Shown here: one piece after another, positions 31,277 through 39,847 of the stretch
How positions within the stretch are numbered: position 1 is the stretch's first letter
Layout: each line of letters begins with the position of its first letter
Assembly: GCF_900115805.1 (NCBI RefSeq)
Contig: NZ_FOXU01000008.1
Location: 1 to 64,000, forward strand
Source of the DNA: Psychrobacillus psychrotolerans
Lineage (GTDB): Bacteria > Bacillota > Bacilli > Bacillales_A > Planococcaceae
Direction of reading: 5' to 3'
DNA: 64,000 nt
Program-made: the position numbers and the translations under genes
The notes under the pieces: generated by a model
What the model saw: the letters and a program-made list of their open reading frames with translations, nothing else
The model's database searches: none
What the model was told of the DNA's origin: nothing

Positions 31277-32620
31277 ATGAATGAAGAATCGGTATTTTTT
31301 AGTCGCGTTTTAACCGAATTGACCTTATCGTTTCATATTATTTACGCAACTATTGGTGTTGGTGTACCTTTAATGATTATGATTGCCCAGTGGGTAGGTA
31401 TTAAAAAGAATGATGAGCATTACATATTGTTAGCACGTAGGTGGGCGAGAGGATTCGTCATTACTGTAGCGGTAGGAGTTGTTACAGGGACCGCAATTGG
31501 TATGCAGTTGTCATTACTGTGGCCGAACTTTATGGAACTTGCGGGGAATATTATAGCTCTTCCTCTATTCATGGAGACTTTTGCTTTCTTTTTTGAAGCT
31601 ATTTTCCTTGGTATTTACTTATATACTTGGGATCGATTTGAGAACCAAAAGAAGCATCTCCTGTTACTTATTCCAGTTGCGATTGGCGCTTCATTTTCCG
31701 CAGTTTTTATAACCATGGTAAATGCATTTATGAATGCCCCTCAAGGGTTCGATATAGTTAACGGGGAATTAGTGAATATTAGCCCGCTGCTAGCCATGTT
31801 CAACCCTGCTATGCCAACAAAGGTTGCTCATGTAGTGGTAACGGCGTATATGACCTCTGCATTTGTGTTAGCGGCGATTGCAGCTTTTCGTTTATTGAAA
31901 GGCTCTAATCATATATACCATAAAAAAGCATTATTCTTAACGATGAAAGTAGGGTTAGTATTTTCAATTGCTACTGCTATTATTGGAGATTTCTCAGGAA
32001 AGTATTTAGCGGAGTATCAGCCTGAAAAACTAGCTGCAGCTGAATGGCATTTTGAAACGGAAGAAAGTGCGCCACTAATTCTCTATGGAATATTAGATGA
32101 TGGAGAAGTGAAGTATGCAATAGAAATACCCTTTGCTTTGAGTATTCTCGCCCATTTCAATCCGACTGCAGAAGTGATTGGTTTAGATCAGTTCCCAGAG
32201 GATGAAACGCCGCCGTTATATATTCACTACTTGTTTGATATTATGGTGACGATTGGGATGTCGATGGTAGCACTTTCAGGACTATACTGGCTTGGTAAAA
32301 TTCTGAAATGGTCCTTTGTCAATTCTAGATGGTATCGTTGGCTCATAGTTTTGGGGGGACCAGCGTCTATACTCGCTATTGAAGCTGGTTGGTGGCTTGC
32401 GGAAGTAGGAAGGCAGCCATGGATACTAAGAGGTATCATGCGGGTGGAAGATGCTGCAACCACCAGTCCACATGTCGATATCATGCTGATTTTATTTGCT
32501 GGTCTTTACCTAGTACTTGGAGTCGGAAGTATCGTAGTTTTAAGTCGTATGTTCAGAAAGAATCCAGTCGAGCAAGAAATAGAAGACAGACATGCTGAAA
32601 AGGGCGGTGATATGTTATGA
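31277..32620 (+). CDS. cydA: Cytochrome bd ubiquinol/menaquinol oxidase subunit I
   Basis: The heme-bearing membrane subunit of the bd-type terminal oxidase, which oxidises menaquinol and reduces oxygen to water. VFFSRVLTELTLSFHIIYAT starts the protein, with the heme ligand histidine near residue 18. WWLAEVGRQPWILRGIMR (about residues 372-389) is the conserved signature. At 447 residues with about nine membrane helices it is the short Q-loop type of Firmicutes. cydB overlaps by 4 nt. Confidence 0.95.
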   Translation: MNEESVFFSRVLTELTLSFHIIYATIGVGVPLMIMIAQWVGIKKNDEHYILLARRWARGFVITVAVGVVTGTAIGMQLSLLWPNFMELAGNIIALPLFMETFAFFFEAIFLGIYLYTWDRFENQKKHLLLLIPVAIGASFSAVFITMVNAFMNAPQGFDIVNGELVNISPLLAMFNPAMPTKVAHVVVTAYMTSAFVLAAIAAFRLLKGSNHIYHKKALFLTMKVGLVFSIATAIIGDFSGKYLAEYQPEKLAAAEWHFETEESAPLILYGILDDGEVKYAIEIPFALSILAHFNPTAEVIGLDQFPEDETPPLYIHYLFDIMVTIGMSMVALSGLYWLGKILKWSFVNSRWYRWLIVLGGPASILAIEAGWWLAEVGRQPWILRGIMRVEDAATTSPHVDIMLILFAGLYLVLGVGSIVVLSRMFRKNPVEQEIEDRHAEKGGDML

Positions 32621-33645
32621 CATTAGAGATCATCGGAATTTTTGTGTTGTGGACGTTTCTTTTCGGATATTTAGTCGTTGCATCTATTGACTTTGGCGCA
32701 GGTTTTTTTAACGCGTATAGTTTACTCACAGGAAGGCAGAGGATATTAACGAATATTATACAGCGTTATTTGTCGCCAGTTTGGGAGGTAACGAATGTAT
32801 TTTTAGTATTTTTCTTTGTAGGGATTATCGGGTTTTTCCCGAAAACTGCATTTTATTATGGTACGACCTTACTAGTTCCTGCAAGTATAGCTCTAATATT
32901 ACTTGCGATTCGCGGCTCTTATTATGCTTTTGAAACATATGGTTCTAGAGGGCACAAGGGATACTCATTTATGTATGGTCTTGCTGGTCTTTTTATCCCG
33001 GCAGCTTTGTCTATTGTATTAACAATATCAGAAGGCGGCTTTGTTCATATGATCAATGATTCACCTACTCTCGATTACGAGGCATTATTTACAAGCCCAC
33101 TCACATGGTCGATTGTTGTATTAAGTCTTTCTTCAGTATTGTATATTTCATCCGTGTTTTTGACCTGGTATGCCAATAAAGCAGGAGACATAGATGCGAC
33201 AAGGCTGATGCGAAAGTATGCACTTATTTGGGCACTGCCGACGATAATAACAGCGGGTGGAATTATGGTAGAGCTTCGTTCACATAATCCGGATCATTAC
33301 GAAAACATGCTTAATATTTGGTGGGCATTTGCATTATCACTATTACTTTTCATCGGTACAGTGTGGTTATTATGGTCGAAAAGAAGTTACGGATTGGCTT
33401 TTGTGTTATTAGGAGGCCAGTTTCTTATAGCATTCTTCGCATACGGATTTGCGCATCTCCCATATTTGCTGTATCCACATTTAACAATCTATGACAGCTT
33501 TACTAATGAAGCAATGGCTCTTGCTTTAATAGTCGCTTTTATAGCTGGGCTTGCTTTACTAATACCATCGCTATATTTACTACTGAGATTGTTTTTGTTC
33601 AATAAAGATTATGTACGTGGAAAAAAAGAAGATAATCACGCATAA
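32617..33645 (+). CDS. cydB: Cytochrome bd oxidase subunit II
   Basis: The second integral membrane subunit (342 residues, about nine hydrophobic helices) of the bd oxidase. WTFLFGYLVVASIDFGAGFF near the N-terminus and YLSPVWEVTNVFLVFFFVGI match CydB. The ATG overlaps the cydA stop in an ATGA arrangement. cydS follows after 14 nt. No cydCD transporter genes are present in the window. Confidence 0.95.
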   Translation: MTLEIIGIFVLWTFLFGYLVVASIDFGAGFFNAYSLLTGRQRILTNIIQRYLSPVWEVTNVFLVFFFVGIIGFFPKTAFYYGTTLLVPASIALILLAIRGSYYAFETYGSRGHKGYSFMYGLAGLFIPAALSIVLTISEGGFVHMINDSPTLDYEALFTSPLTWSIVVLSLSSVLYISSVFLTWYANKAGDIDATRLMRKYALIWALPTIITAGGIMVELRSHNPDHYENMLNIWWAFALSLLLFIGTVWLLWSKRSYGLAFVLLGGQFLIAFFAYGFAHLPYLLYPHLTIYDSFTNEAMALALIVAFIAGLALLIPSLYLLLRLFLFNKDYVRGKKEDNHA

Positions 33646-33659
33646 GGAAGGAGCAAACT

Positions 33660-33764
33660 ATGACAGAGTTTATGATATTTTATGCACCATTCATCGTATT
33701 AATCGGCTCCATTATCATAGCCTTTTGGGCAGCTTCTAAAGACGGGGCAGTGAAGGACGAATAA
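33660..33764 (+). CDS. cydS: Cytochrome bd oxidase small subunit CydS
   Basis: A 34-residue single-span protein: MTEFMIFYAPFIVLIGSIII followed by AFWAASKD and an acidic tail. The pattern YAP-(hydrophobic)-AFW-xxKD resembles the 33-residue CydS of Geobacillus thermodenitrificans, which packs against CydA near heme b558. A strong SD (AAGGAAGGAG) lies 5-6 nt upstream of the ATG. Its position directly after cydB supports the call. Confidence 0.85.
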   Translation: MTEFMIFYAPFIVLIGSIIIAFWAASKDGAVKDE

Positions 33765-33767
33765 ACG

Positions 33768-33806
33768 AATGTCCTCGGTCGACTTGATCGGGGACATTAT
33801 TATGTT
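33768..33806 (+). terminator. Possible terminator of the cyd operon
   Basis: AATGTCC pairs with GGACATT around a 17-nt loop; the T tract is poor (ATTATGTTTT). Confidence 0.4.
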
Positions 33807-33812
33807 TTCGGT

Positions 33813-33933
33813 CATATGGCCCTAAAAACTTTATATGGCCAAAATAGATGAAATATAGTCCATAAATAGCACTATTTCATGCAAGAAAGCCCTAAAAGTT
33901 AATAAGATAGCCCATTAAAATATTTATTGGACC
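33813..33933 (+). repeat. Possible third, imperfect ~20-nt periodic array
   Basis: Cores resembling ATATGGCCCTAAAA recur: ATATGGCCC (33814), ATATGGCCA (33833), ATATAGTCC (33853), AGAAAGCCC (33884), AGATAGCCC (33905). Steps are 19, 20, 31 and 21 nt. CCCTAAAA occurs twice. It is less regular than the arrays at 12.2 and 28.2 kb but sits in the same kind of place, an operon 3' flank. Confidence 0.4.
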
Positions 33934-34028
33934 TGGAAAGAATATCTTCTTATTAAAAAACACTAAATGATATTTTAGTCTAATATCTATTCTGCTACAA
34001 TTGGAGGGACAGGAAAGGGGTATTTTTG

Positions 34029-34733
34029 ATGAAATATGATGTACTACTATTTGATTTAGATGACACTTTACTTGACTTTGGAATGACTGAACATAATGCA
34101 TTTCGTTTTTTGTTTGAAGAGTATGGATTACCAAATGGTTTAAGTGATTATCTAGATACCTACAAGGCTATAAGTAAAAGCTTATGGGAAGACCTAGAAT
34201 ATGGTCGTATCACCTTAACAGAGCTAAAAGTCGAACGTTTTAAACGATTATTTACTGAACATTCCTTAGACATAGATCCGATTATATGCGGGCAGAAATA
34301 CATAGAAAATTTAGGGAAAGAAGTTCATCTGATTGAGGGAGTAGAAGAAATGTTAGCAAGCATGAAAGATTTCCGAATCGCTCTTCTTACTAATGGATTT
34401 AAAGATGCACAGCATGCACGAGTAAATGGATCTTCTTTAAAGAATATTTTTGAAGCCATCATAACCTCGGAAGAAACAGGATTCCAAAAACCTCAAAAAG
34501 AAATTTTTGCATATGCATTAGAGAAGCTTCAAATTTCAGATCCATCTCGCGTATTAATGGTTGGGGATTCACTTTCTTCCGACATTCAAGGCGGAAATAA
34601 TTTTGGGATTGATACATGTTGGTTCAATCCAAATAGAAAACAGAATCAAACTAATATAGAACCAACCTATGAAATTCATTCATGGGAGCAATTAGCTGGA
34701 CTCGTTAAAATATTGGCAGTAGAAACAAAGTAA
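34029..34733 (+). CDS. HAD-superfamily noncanonical nucleotide phosphatase (YjjG/YfnB type)
   Basis: A 234-residue HAD hydrolase. Motif I is LLFDLDDTLLDFG with nucleophile Asp9; motif II is ALLTNGFKDAQ (about residues 116-126); motif III is FQKPQKEIFAYALEKL; motif IV is VLMVGDSLSSDIQGGNNFG (about 176-194). YjjG-like enzymes dephosphorylate (deoxy)nucleoside monophosphates, including noncanonical ones; the substrate is inferred from family. The ATG at 34029 is chosen over the TTG at 34026 because of SD distance (GGAAAGGGG). Confidence 0.82.
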   Translation: MKYDVLLFDLDDTLLDFGMTEHNAFRFLFEEYGLPNGLSDYLDTYKAISKSLWEDLEYGRITLTELKVERFKRLFTEHSLDIDPIICGQKYIENLGKEVHLIEGVEEMLASMKDFRIALLTNGFKDAQHARVNGSSLKNIFEAIITSEETGFQKPQKEIFAYALEKLQISDPSRVLMVGDSLSSDIQGGNNFGIDTCWFNPNRKQNQTNIEPTYEIHSWEQLAGLVKILAVETK

Positions 34734-34737
34734 TATT

Positions 34738-34763
34738 GGACCTCAAAATGAGGTTCTTTTTTA
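34738..34763 (+). terminator. Terminator after HAD gene
   Basis: ACCTCA pairs with TGAGGT around AAAA, followed by a T-rich run (TCTTTTTTAT). The stem is short. Confidence 0.6.
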
Positions 34764-34862
34764 TTTTTATTCTACTTATAGCATTTTATACAGTTTTTCA
34801 AAAAAGGATAATTGCTGCCTAGTGGCACATGATAAAACAAATTGAAGGAAGGAGATTTGTCT

Positions 34863-35186
34863 ATGAAAAAATGTTGGGTTACTGTTATAACAGCGATTTT
34901 AATGTGTTTGGGAATAATGGGGTTTTCATTAGAAACAAATGCAGAAATGCCAGTAGATATAAAGTTAACGGCGAAACAACAAGAAGAGATGAAGTCTTTA
35001 CAACAAGATGCGCTTAACCAAAAGAAAGAAATTATTAACAAATATGTTGAGTATGGTGTATTTTCTAAAGAAAAGGGACAAAAAGTAATAACCCATCTAG
35101 AGGAGCGCTATTTAAAACTGGAACAAAACGGATTTGTTCCAGTCATTCATGACGACTATAGAAAACATCGAAGTAATGAATCCTAA
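34863..35186 (+). CDS. Secreted DUF2680 (YckD-like) protein
   Basis: A 107-residue exported protein. An N-terminal signal (KKCWVTVITAILMCLGIMGF, cleavage near TNAEM) precedes a helical domain with KLTAKQQEEMKSLQQDALNQ and INKYVEYGVFSKEKGQKVI, typical of DUF2680 and B. subtilis YckD. The function is unknown. The ATG at 34863 follows AAGGAGA by 9 nt. Confidence 0.85.
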   Translation: MKKCWVTVITAILMCLGIMGFSLETNAEMPVDIKLTAKQQEEMKSLQQDALNQKKEIINKYVEYGVFSKEKGQKVITHLEERYLKLEQNGFVPVIHDDYRKHRSNES

Positions 35187-35224
35187 TCTTATACTAAGCT
35201 AAAGTTCTAGTTAGGTTTTTCTGA

Positions 35225-35536
35225 TTAATTTACCTCTGTCCTGCTATAAATTTCATATGCAAAATAGCCAAGTAGCAGGCCTGCCCCAGAGCCAAAAGAT
35301 AAAGTGGATAATAATGAAAATGAGAAAAGTATATTAAATATAACCCCAACTACACATCCAAATAGCATTCCTAGAGGTATCAAACTGTCCAGTAAATCTT
35401 GTTGGTCGTTTGAATTTTTTCTGCCAGTCTTACCTTGCTTTTGTTTATGCTCAAGCTTTTTAATAATAAAGATCGCAATGCCTCCAACTATTACAACGGG
35501 CAGTACATTACCTATAATTTCCATAAGTAACTCCAT
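35225..35536 (-). CDS. Small membrane protein, unknown function
   Basis: A 103-residue protein with a hydrophobic N-terminal helix (IGNVLPVVIVGGIAIFII, about residues 7-24), a basic hydrophilic linker (KKLEHKQKQGKTGRKNSNDQ), then two hydrophobic segments (LIPLGMLFGCVVGVIFNILF and FGSGAGLLLGYFAYEIY). Three membrane spans are likely. The ATG at 35536 lies 6-8 nt after GGAGG. It converges with the DUF2680 gene. I do not recognise a family. Confidence 0.7.
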   Translation of the reverse strand: MELLMEIIGNVLPVVIVGGIAIFIIKKLEHKQKQGKTGRKNSNDQQDLLDSLIPLGMLFGCVVGVIFNILFSFSLLSTLSFGSGAGLLLGYFAYEIYSRTEVN

Positions 35537-35808
35537 CTTATTACCTCCATTCATTATCTAATTTTATTTATTTTTAACTTATTTTTTACAACATTCAGGC
35601 CAGTGTTTGCGGAAGATAGGCTTTTTAAATAAATAAAGCTATAACTAGTATAACATTTCTAAAAATTCCGTTATATATAGAAGGTTCACATAACTGGTGA
35701 TTTTGTATAGAAGAATTGAAAAATAATTGATAATGCGTATGAGTCAGCAGACTTGTACGCATTCTTTTTGGTATAATGAATCAATCATAACTAGAACGGA
35801 GATTAACA

Positions 35809-37170
35809 TTGAATACACCAGTACAAAAAAATGATCAGTTAACAGTCTATATTGAAGATTTAACACATGACGGAGCGGGTGTGGCAAAGGTCGACGGATA
35901 TCCTCTATTTATAGCAGGAGGCTTGCCGCATGAAACTGTGGAAGTCCACGTGCTTAAAACATTAAAAAACTATGGCTTTGCCAAGTTAAAAAATATCGTA
36001 GAGCCATCTCCATTTCGTGTAGAAGCACCGTGTCCAGTATTTTATGAATGTGGAGGCTGTCAGCTTCAGCATATGACATATGAAGGACAGCTTGCATGGA
36101 AGGAAAGTATGGTTCGCAATGTCATGAAACGCATAGGGAAAATAGATGCACCAGTTCTTCCTGTAAAAGGTATGGACAAGCCTTGGGAATATCGCAACAA
36201 ATCTCAAATACCATTTGATTTAGAAAATGGTCAAGTTATTGCAGGCTTCTATCAAGCGAAATCTCATCGAATAGCAGATACGAATACTTGTTTAATACAA
36301 TCAGATGAGGCAGATAGATTACTAAGAGCAGTAAAAGAAAATGCATTGAAACTGGATTTAGTTCCATACAATGAAGAAACGAAAAAAGGTCAGCTACGCC
36401 ACTTAGTCGTCCGTAAGGGACGGGCAACTGGAGAAGTGATGGTTGTACTTGTAACGAAGCATGCAAAATTAGCGAAGCAAGAGGAAATTATTCAATTCAT
36501 CCGTGAAGTAGAACCAAATGTGAAATCAATTGTTCATAATGTGAATAACCAGAACACAAATGTGATTTTTGGAAATGAAACAAACGTTATTTGGGGCAAA
36601 GCCGTTATTGAAGACTTAATCGGGGATGTTCGCTTTGAAATTTCAGCGCGCTCATTTTACCAAGTAAATCCTGTACAAACGGAGGTCCTATACAAGCAAG
36701 CACTGGATTATGCACAGCTAACAGGGGAAGAAACAGTAATTGACGCATATTGCGGAATTGGTACAATTTCATTATTTTTAGCGCAAAAAGCCAAACAAGT
36801 ACTTGGAGTAGAGATCGTCCCACAGGCAATTGAAGACGCAAAACGAAATGCAGAGCTGAATGGTTTTACTAACACATACTTTGAGGCTGGACCTGCAGAG
36901 GAAGTTATTCCTAATTGGTACAAAGAAGGCAAGCATGCAGATGTCTTAGTAGTGGATCCACCGAGAAAAGGTTGTGACGAAGCACTATTAACGACAATTA
37001 TAGAGCAGCGTCCAAAGCGTGTTGTTTATGTATCTTGTAACCCCGCAACGCTTGCTCGTGATTTGAGAATATTAGAAGACGGCGGTTATAAAACAAAAGA
37101 GGTTCAACCCGTGGATATGTTCCCGCAATCGACGCATGTAGAGTGTTGCGCGTTGCTAGAATTAGTATAA
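35809..37170 (+). CDS. rlmCD: 23S rRNA (uracil-C5)-methyltransferase RlmCD (YefA)
   Basis: A 453-residue RumA/TrmA-family enzyme. An N-terminal TRAM domain (about residues 1-60) is followed by Fe-S cysteines in [16 protein letters not shown]. The SAM-binding motif is [17 protein letters not shown] (about residues 313-329). The catalytic nucleophile cysteine lies in [15 protein letters not shown] (about 404-418), after VDPPRKGC. B. subtilis YefA methylates U747 and U1939 of 23S rRNA. It starts with TTG after CGGAGA. Its position after dgkB agrees with B. subtilis order. Confidence 0.92.
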   Translation: MNTPVQKNDQLTVYIEDLTHDGAGVAKVDGYPLFIAGGLPHETVEVHVLKTLKNYGFAKLKNIVEPSPFRVEAPCPVFYECGGCQLQHMTYEGQLAWKESMVRNVMKRIGKIDAPVLPVKGMDKPWEYRNKSQIPFDLENGQVIAGFYQAKSHRIADTNTCLIQSDEADRLLRAVKENALKLDLVPYNEETKKGQLRHLVVRKGRATGEVMVVLVTKHAKLAKQEEIIQFIREVEPNVKSIVHNVNNQNTNVIFGNETNVIWGKAVIEDLIGDVRFEISARSFYQVNPVQTEVLYKQALDYAQLTGEETVIDAYCGIGTISLFLAQKAKQVLGVEIVPQAIEDAKRNAELNGFTNTYFEAGPAEEVIPNWYKEGKHADVLVVDPPRKGCDEALLTTIIEQRPKRVVYVSCNPATLARDLRILEDGGYKTKEVQPVDMFPQSTHVECCALLELV

Positions 37171-37182
37171 AAAAAGAAAGGT

Positions 37183-37214
37183 CCGTTCAAATTTCCCTTT
37201 TTGGACGGCTTTTC
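37183..37214 (+). terminator. Terminator after rlmCD
   Basis: CCGTTCAAA pairs with TTTGGACGG (one G-U) and is followed by CTTTT. Confidence 0.75.
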
Positions 37215-37224
37215 AAATTACATA

Positions 37225-37382
37225 ATCAAAGTAATTCATTTGAAAAGCGATAAAAGATGAGTGGGGATCCATCTTTCTTAATTTCAATTCGTTCTACTAG
37301 GCGGTGTAACATCTTCGGGGTTAATTCATTGAATTGTTTTAGATTAAGGTTTGAAATGTACAATACCCCACCCCAATATTTG
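37225..37382 (-). pseudogene. C-terminal remnant of a serine recombinase
   Basis: The minus strand reads about 47 residues ending at a stop (37225-37227), including FNELTPKMLHRLVERIEIKK and PLIFYRFSNELL. The LTPxxLxxxVExIEI...YRFS pattern is that of the C-terminal end of large serine recombinases (Pfam Recombinase/zinc ribbon type). The rest of the gene is missing. It suggests an excised or decayed integrative element. Confidence 0.5.
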
Positions 37383-37393
37383 ATTTACAACCG

Positions 37394-37422
37394 AAAAAAA
37401 GAAGCGCTATAAAGTGCTTCTT
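37394..37422 (-). terminator. Terminator following the SLH remnant
   Basis: On the minus strand AAGAAGCAC pairs with GCGCTTCTT around a short loop and runs into seven T residues, just after the stop of the SLH-type remnant. Confidence 0.8.
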
Positions 37423-37436
37423 AAACTTACTGACTT

Positions 37437-37595
37437 TTATCTATTTAGACCTTTTTCATGTAATCGATAAATAACAGCTGCCATTTGCGCTCTTGTTTAT
37501 GGATCATTAGGGGGGCCAAACCGACTGTCTGAATAAACAGGCATAATCCCTTCTAATTCATTATTTCTATCGCAATATATACCCAATAGTTTTGC
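37437..37595 (-). pseudogene. Decayed S-layer-homology (SLH) domain gene tail
   Basis: On the minus strand the sequence reads ELEGIMPVYSDSRFGPPNDP, then a stop, then TRAQMAAVIYRLHEKGLNR and the true stop. F-P-D-x-(V)TRAQMAA-x-xYR is the SLH signature used to anchor proteins to secondary cell-wall polymers. An in-frame TAA replaces the usual valine before TRAQ, and another stop cuts it upstream. Only the last SLH repeat remains. Confidence 0.7.
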
Positions 37596-37599
37596 TTAC

Positions 37600-37870
37600 A
37601 TCTTTAAAAGAATTCATATGATTATTCGAAGATTGGCGGAGAGCGGAGTTAAATGGATTTAGATCAGGGATTCATTCCACCGAAATAAGAGAAATGAGTC
37701 AAATATTTGTGCCAGCTGGAAATGGCAAATAAGGTTCAGAGATGCTAAGGATATTGGTCTTTCAATGGCTACTTTACTAAAGAATTCCGAAAAATTATAA
37801 AACAGAGGATGAAAGAAGGGTATTATTTCAAGTAACATTACTAATATTCAAAAAGTATAATTAAGATTTT
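37600..37870 (+). other. Coding-like debris without recognisable family
   Basis: A plus-strand piece (about 37628-37730) reads EDWRRAELNGFRSGIHSTEI onward to a stop, and a shifted piece reads FRDAKDIGLSMATLLKNSEK. No SD or intact start is seen. It looks like decayed protein-coding DNA, consistent with the two remnants next to it. Confidence 0.4.
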
Positions 37871-37872
37871 AT

Positions 37873-37903
37873 TGAGGACAAATTAAGGTTTGTTCTCTTT
37901 TTT
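37873..37903 (+). terminator. Terminator-like hairpin
   Basis: GAGGACAAA pairs with TTTGTTCTC around a 6-nt loop and is followed by seven T residues. It terminates no intact gene, so it may have belonged to the decayed region upstream. Confidence 0.75.
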
Positions 37904-38035
37904 TGTTTATAAAAGATGTAAACTTGACTATAAAAGACTAAATATTTCTAATAGTGAGGTTTCACACCCTATAGGTTAATCCTCTTTAGTGATATAATTT
38001 ATTAAAAATTAACAAAGATGTAAGGGGTTTCCCTC

Positions 38036-39847
38036 ATGAGAGTGGGTGGCACGTTGTTTTTTTCATTACGAAATCGTTTATTACTCATTTTTACGTGTTT
38101 ATTAACAATACCTTTTATTATATTATCTATAATGATTCCTAGTTTATTTACTTCCGTTATACGGGAACAAACTCAAGATCTGACTATCGAAATGATGGAT
38201 CAATATTTGCTTTATGTGGAATCTATTACGACGCAGGCACAGGATATAAGCAAGCAAGTTTTAGTTAACGAAACTACTCAAGAATGGCTTAGGATAACTA
38301 AAAATAGTCCTCAAAGTGAAGAAAGGGTAAGGTTGCAAAATCAGCTTAATGAACTTCTATCCTCAGTAATGATTAATAATTCGAATGGGATTTCCATTTC
38401 TGTGCAATTAAATGATGGTACTAGTACTTGGGGATATAACGATTCTCTAGATGAAACAGATTGGTTCCAAGACTTTACTGAAAAAGAACAACAACGTTTT
38501 GTAATCTCGCATCTTGACCCTTATCAACCAAATCAAGAAATGAGTATTAGACCAGTTAATAGCTATCTTTTGCCCCTTATTGATACAAACACGTTTATAC
38601 AAAGTGGGGTTATCAAGGTGAATTTTCCTACAACTTTACTAGAATCAGCTATAAAAGAAATTAGTATCGGGAAAAATGGCAACACCTATTTAATAGACAA
38701 GCATGGAGAAAATGTTTTAACTGGGGAATTAGATACACCAAATGAGATCATACAGGAAAGTTTGGACCAAATTAAAAATAATATTTATCGAAAAGGATTA
38801 ATCAAGATTCCTAGTAATAGAGAAGAGTATCTTGTCTTCTATCAAAAACTACCAGTTGGAGATTGGATCCTAATAAGTGAAGTAACTAAGTCTGATTTAT
38901 TTTCCAAAGTAAATCGCTTGCAAAGGAACTTATTAATAACAAGTGTCTTTGTCTTTATTTTAACAATAGTAGCATCTTTTGTACTTTCCTCTACAATTAC
39001 AGGTCCTTTAGGAAAGTTAGCAAAGGCAATGAGGTTTATAGAAATAGGAGATTTTATAGGGGCAAAAAGGTTGATGCCTACGATTAAATCTCAAAACAAT
39101 GAGGTTAGTTACCTAATAAAAGTAACTGAACATACAGTTGACCAATTAACAAAACTAATTGAAACTGAATATAAAGCAAATTTGAGGAGAAAGGATGCGG
39201 AGTATAAAGCTCTATTACTTCAAATCAATCCTCACTTTCTGAATAATACCCTTGAAATTATGGGGAGCTTAGCTATTCAAGGGAAAAATAAAGAAGTAAT
39301 GAATGTAAGCATATATTTAGGGAAAATGTTACGTTATTCCTTAAATACAAAAAGTAAAGTTGTTGAACTAGGTGAGGAACTAAACTATATAAAAAACTAT
39401 ACGGACATACTCAAGTTAAGGTATGAAGAGATGATCAATATCAATATGGAGATCGATCCAGAAACGAAAACACTCCCTATTATAAAATTCATTTTACAGC
39501 CACTTGTTGAGAATGCGGTAAAATATAGCTTTAGTGAAAGAGCAGAAGCTACAATTTTTATAAAAACTGAAACACGGGATAACCAGATTAAGATTGTTAT
39601 AGAAGATAAAGGTGTTGGCATGTCAGATAAAGTTTTATCTAGCCTTTTAGAAACAGATGAAGAAGTAAATGTATTGGATAGTAAAGGGAATAGTATTGGG
39701 CTAAGAAACGTCCTAGGACGGTTAAACCTTTATTATGGTCAAGACTTTACCTATGAAATTGAATCAATATTGAATGAAGGTACAAAAATTACCTTATGTA
39801 TTGGGTTGGGCAGGGGTGATATACATGATAAAGGTACTAATTACTGA
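38036..39847 (+). CDS. YesM-type sensor histidine kinase
   Basis: A 603-residue membrane kinase. Helix 1 (about residues 11-36) and helix 2 (LLITSVFVFILTIVASFVLS, about 300-319) flank an extracellular sensor domain of some 260 residues. A HAMP region follows, then the His_kinase domain with QINPHFLNNTLEIM (phospho-accepting His) and an HATPase with QPLVENAVKYSF and DKGVGMSD. It partners the AraC-type regulator whose start overlaps its end by 23 nt. Such pairs control sugar ABC importers. The ATG follows AAGGGG. Confidence 0.9.
   Translation: MRVGGTLFFSLRNRLLLIFTCLLTIPFIILSIMIPSLFTSVIREQTQDLTIEMMDQYLLYVESITTQAQDISKQVLVNETTQEWLRITKNSPQSEERVRLQNQLNELLSSVMINNSNGISISVQLNDGTSTWGYNDSLDETDWFQDFTEKEQQRFVISHLDPYQPNQEMSIRPVNSYLLPLIDTNTFIQSGVIKVNFPTTLLESAIKEISIGKNGNTYLIDKHGENVLTGELDTPNEIIQESLDQIKNNIYRKGLIKIPSNREEYLVFYQKLPVGDWILISEVTKSDLFSKVNRLQRNLLITSVFVFILTIVASFVLSSTITGPLGKLAKAMRFIEIGDFIGAKRLMPTIKSQNNEVSYLIKVTEHTVDQLTKLIETEYKANLRRKDAEYKALLLQINPHFLNNTLEIMGSLAIQGKNKEVMNVSIYLGKMLRYSLNTKSKVVELGEELNYIKNYTDILKLRYEEMININMEIDPETKTLPIIKFILQPLVENAVKYSFSERAEATIFIKTETRDNQIKIVIEDKGVGMSDKVLSSLLETDEEVNVLDSKGNSIGLRNVLGRLNLYYGQDFTYEIESILNEGTKITLCIGLGRGDIHDKGTNY

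Noticed and set aside
34829-35017. A 62-codon plus-strand ORF overlapping the DUF2680 gene
   Set aside because: The overlapping frame has the signal peptide, the SD and the family motifs.
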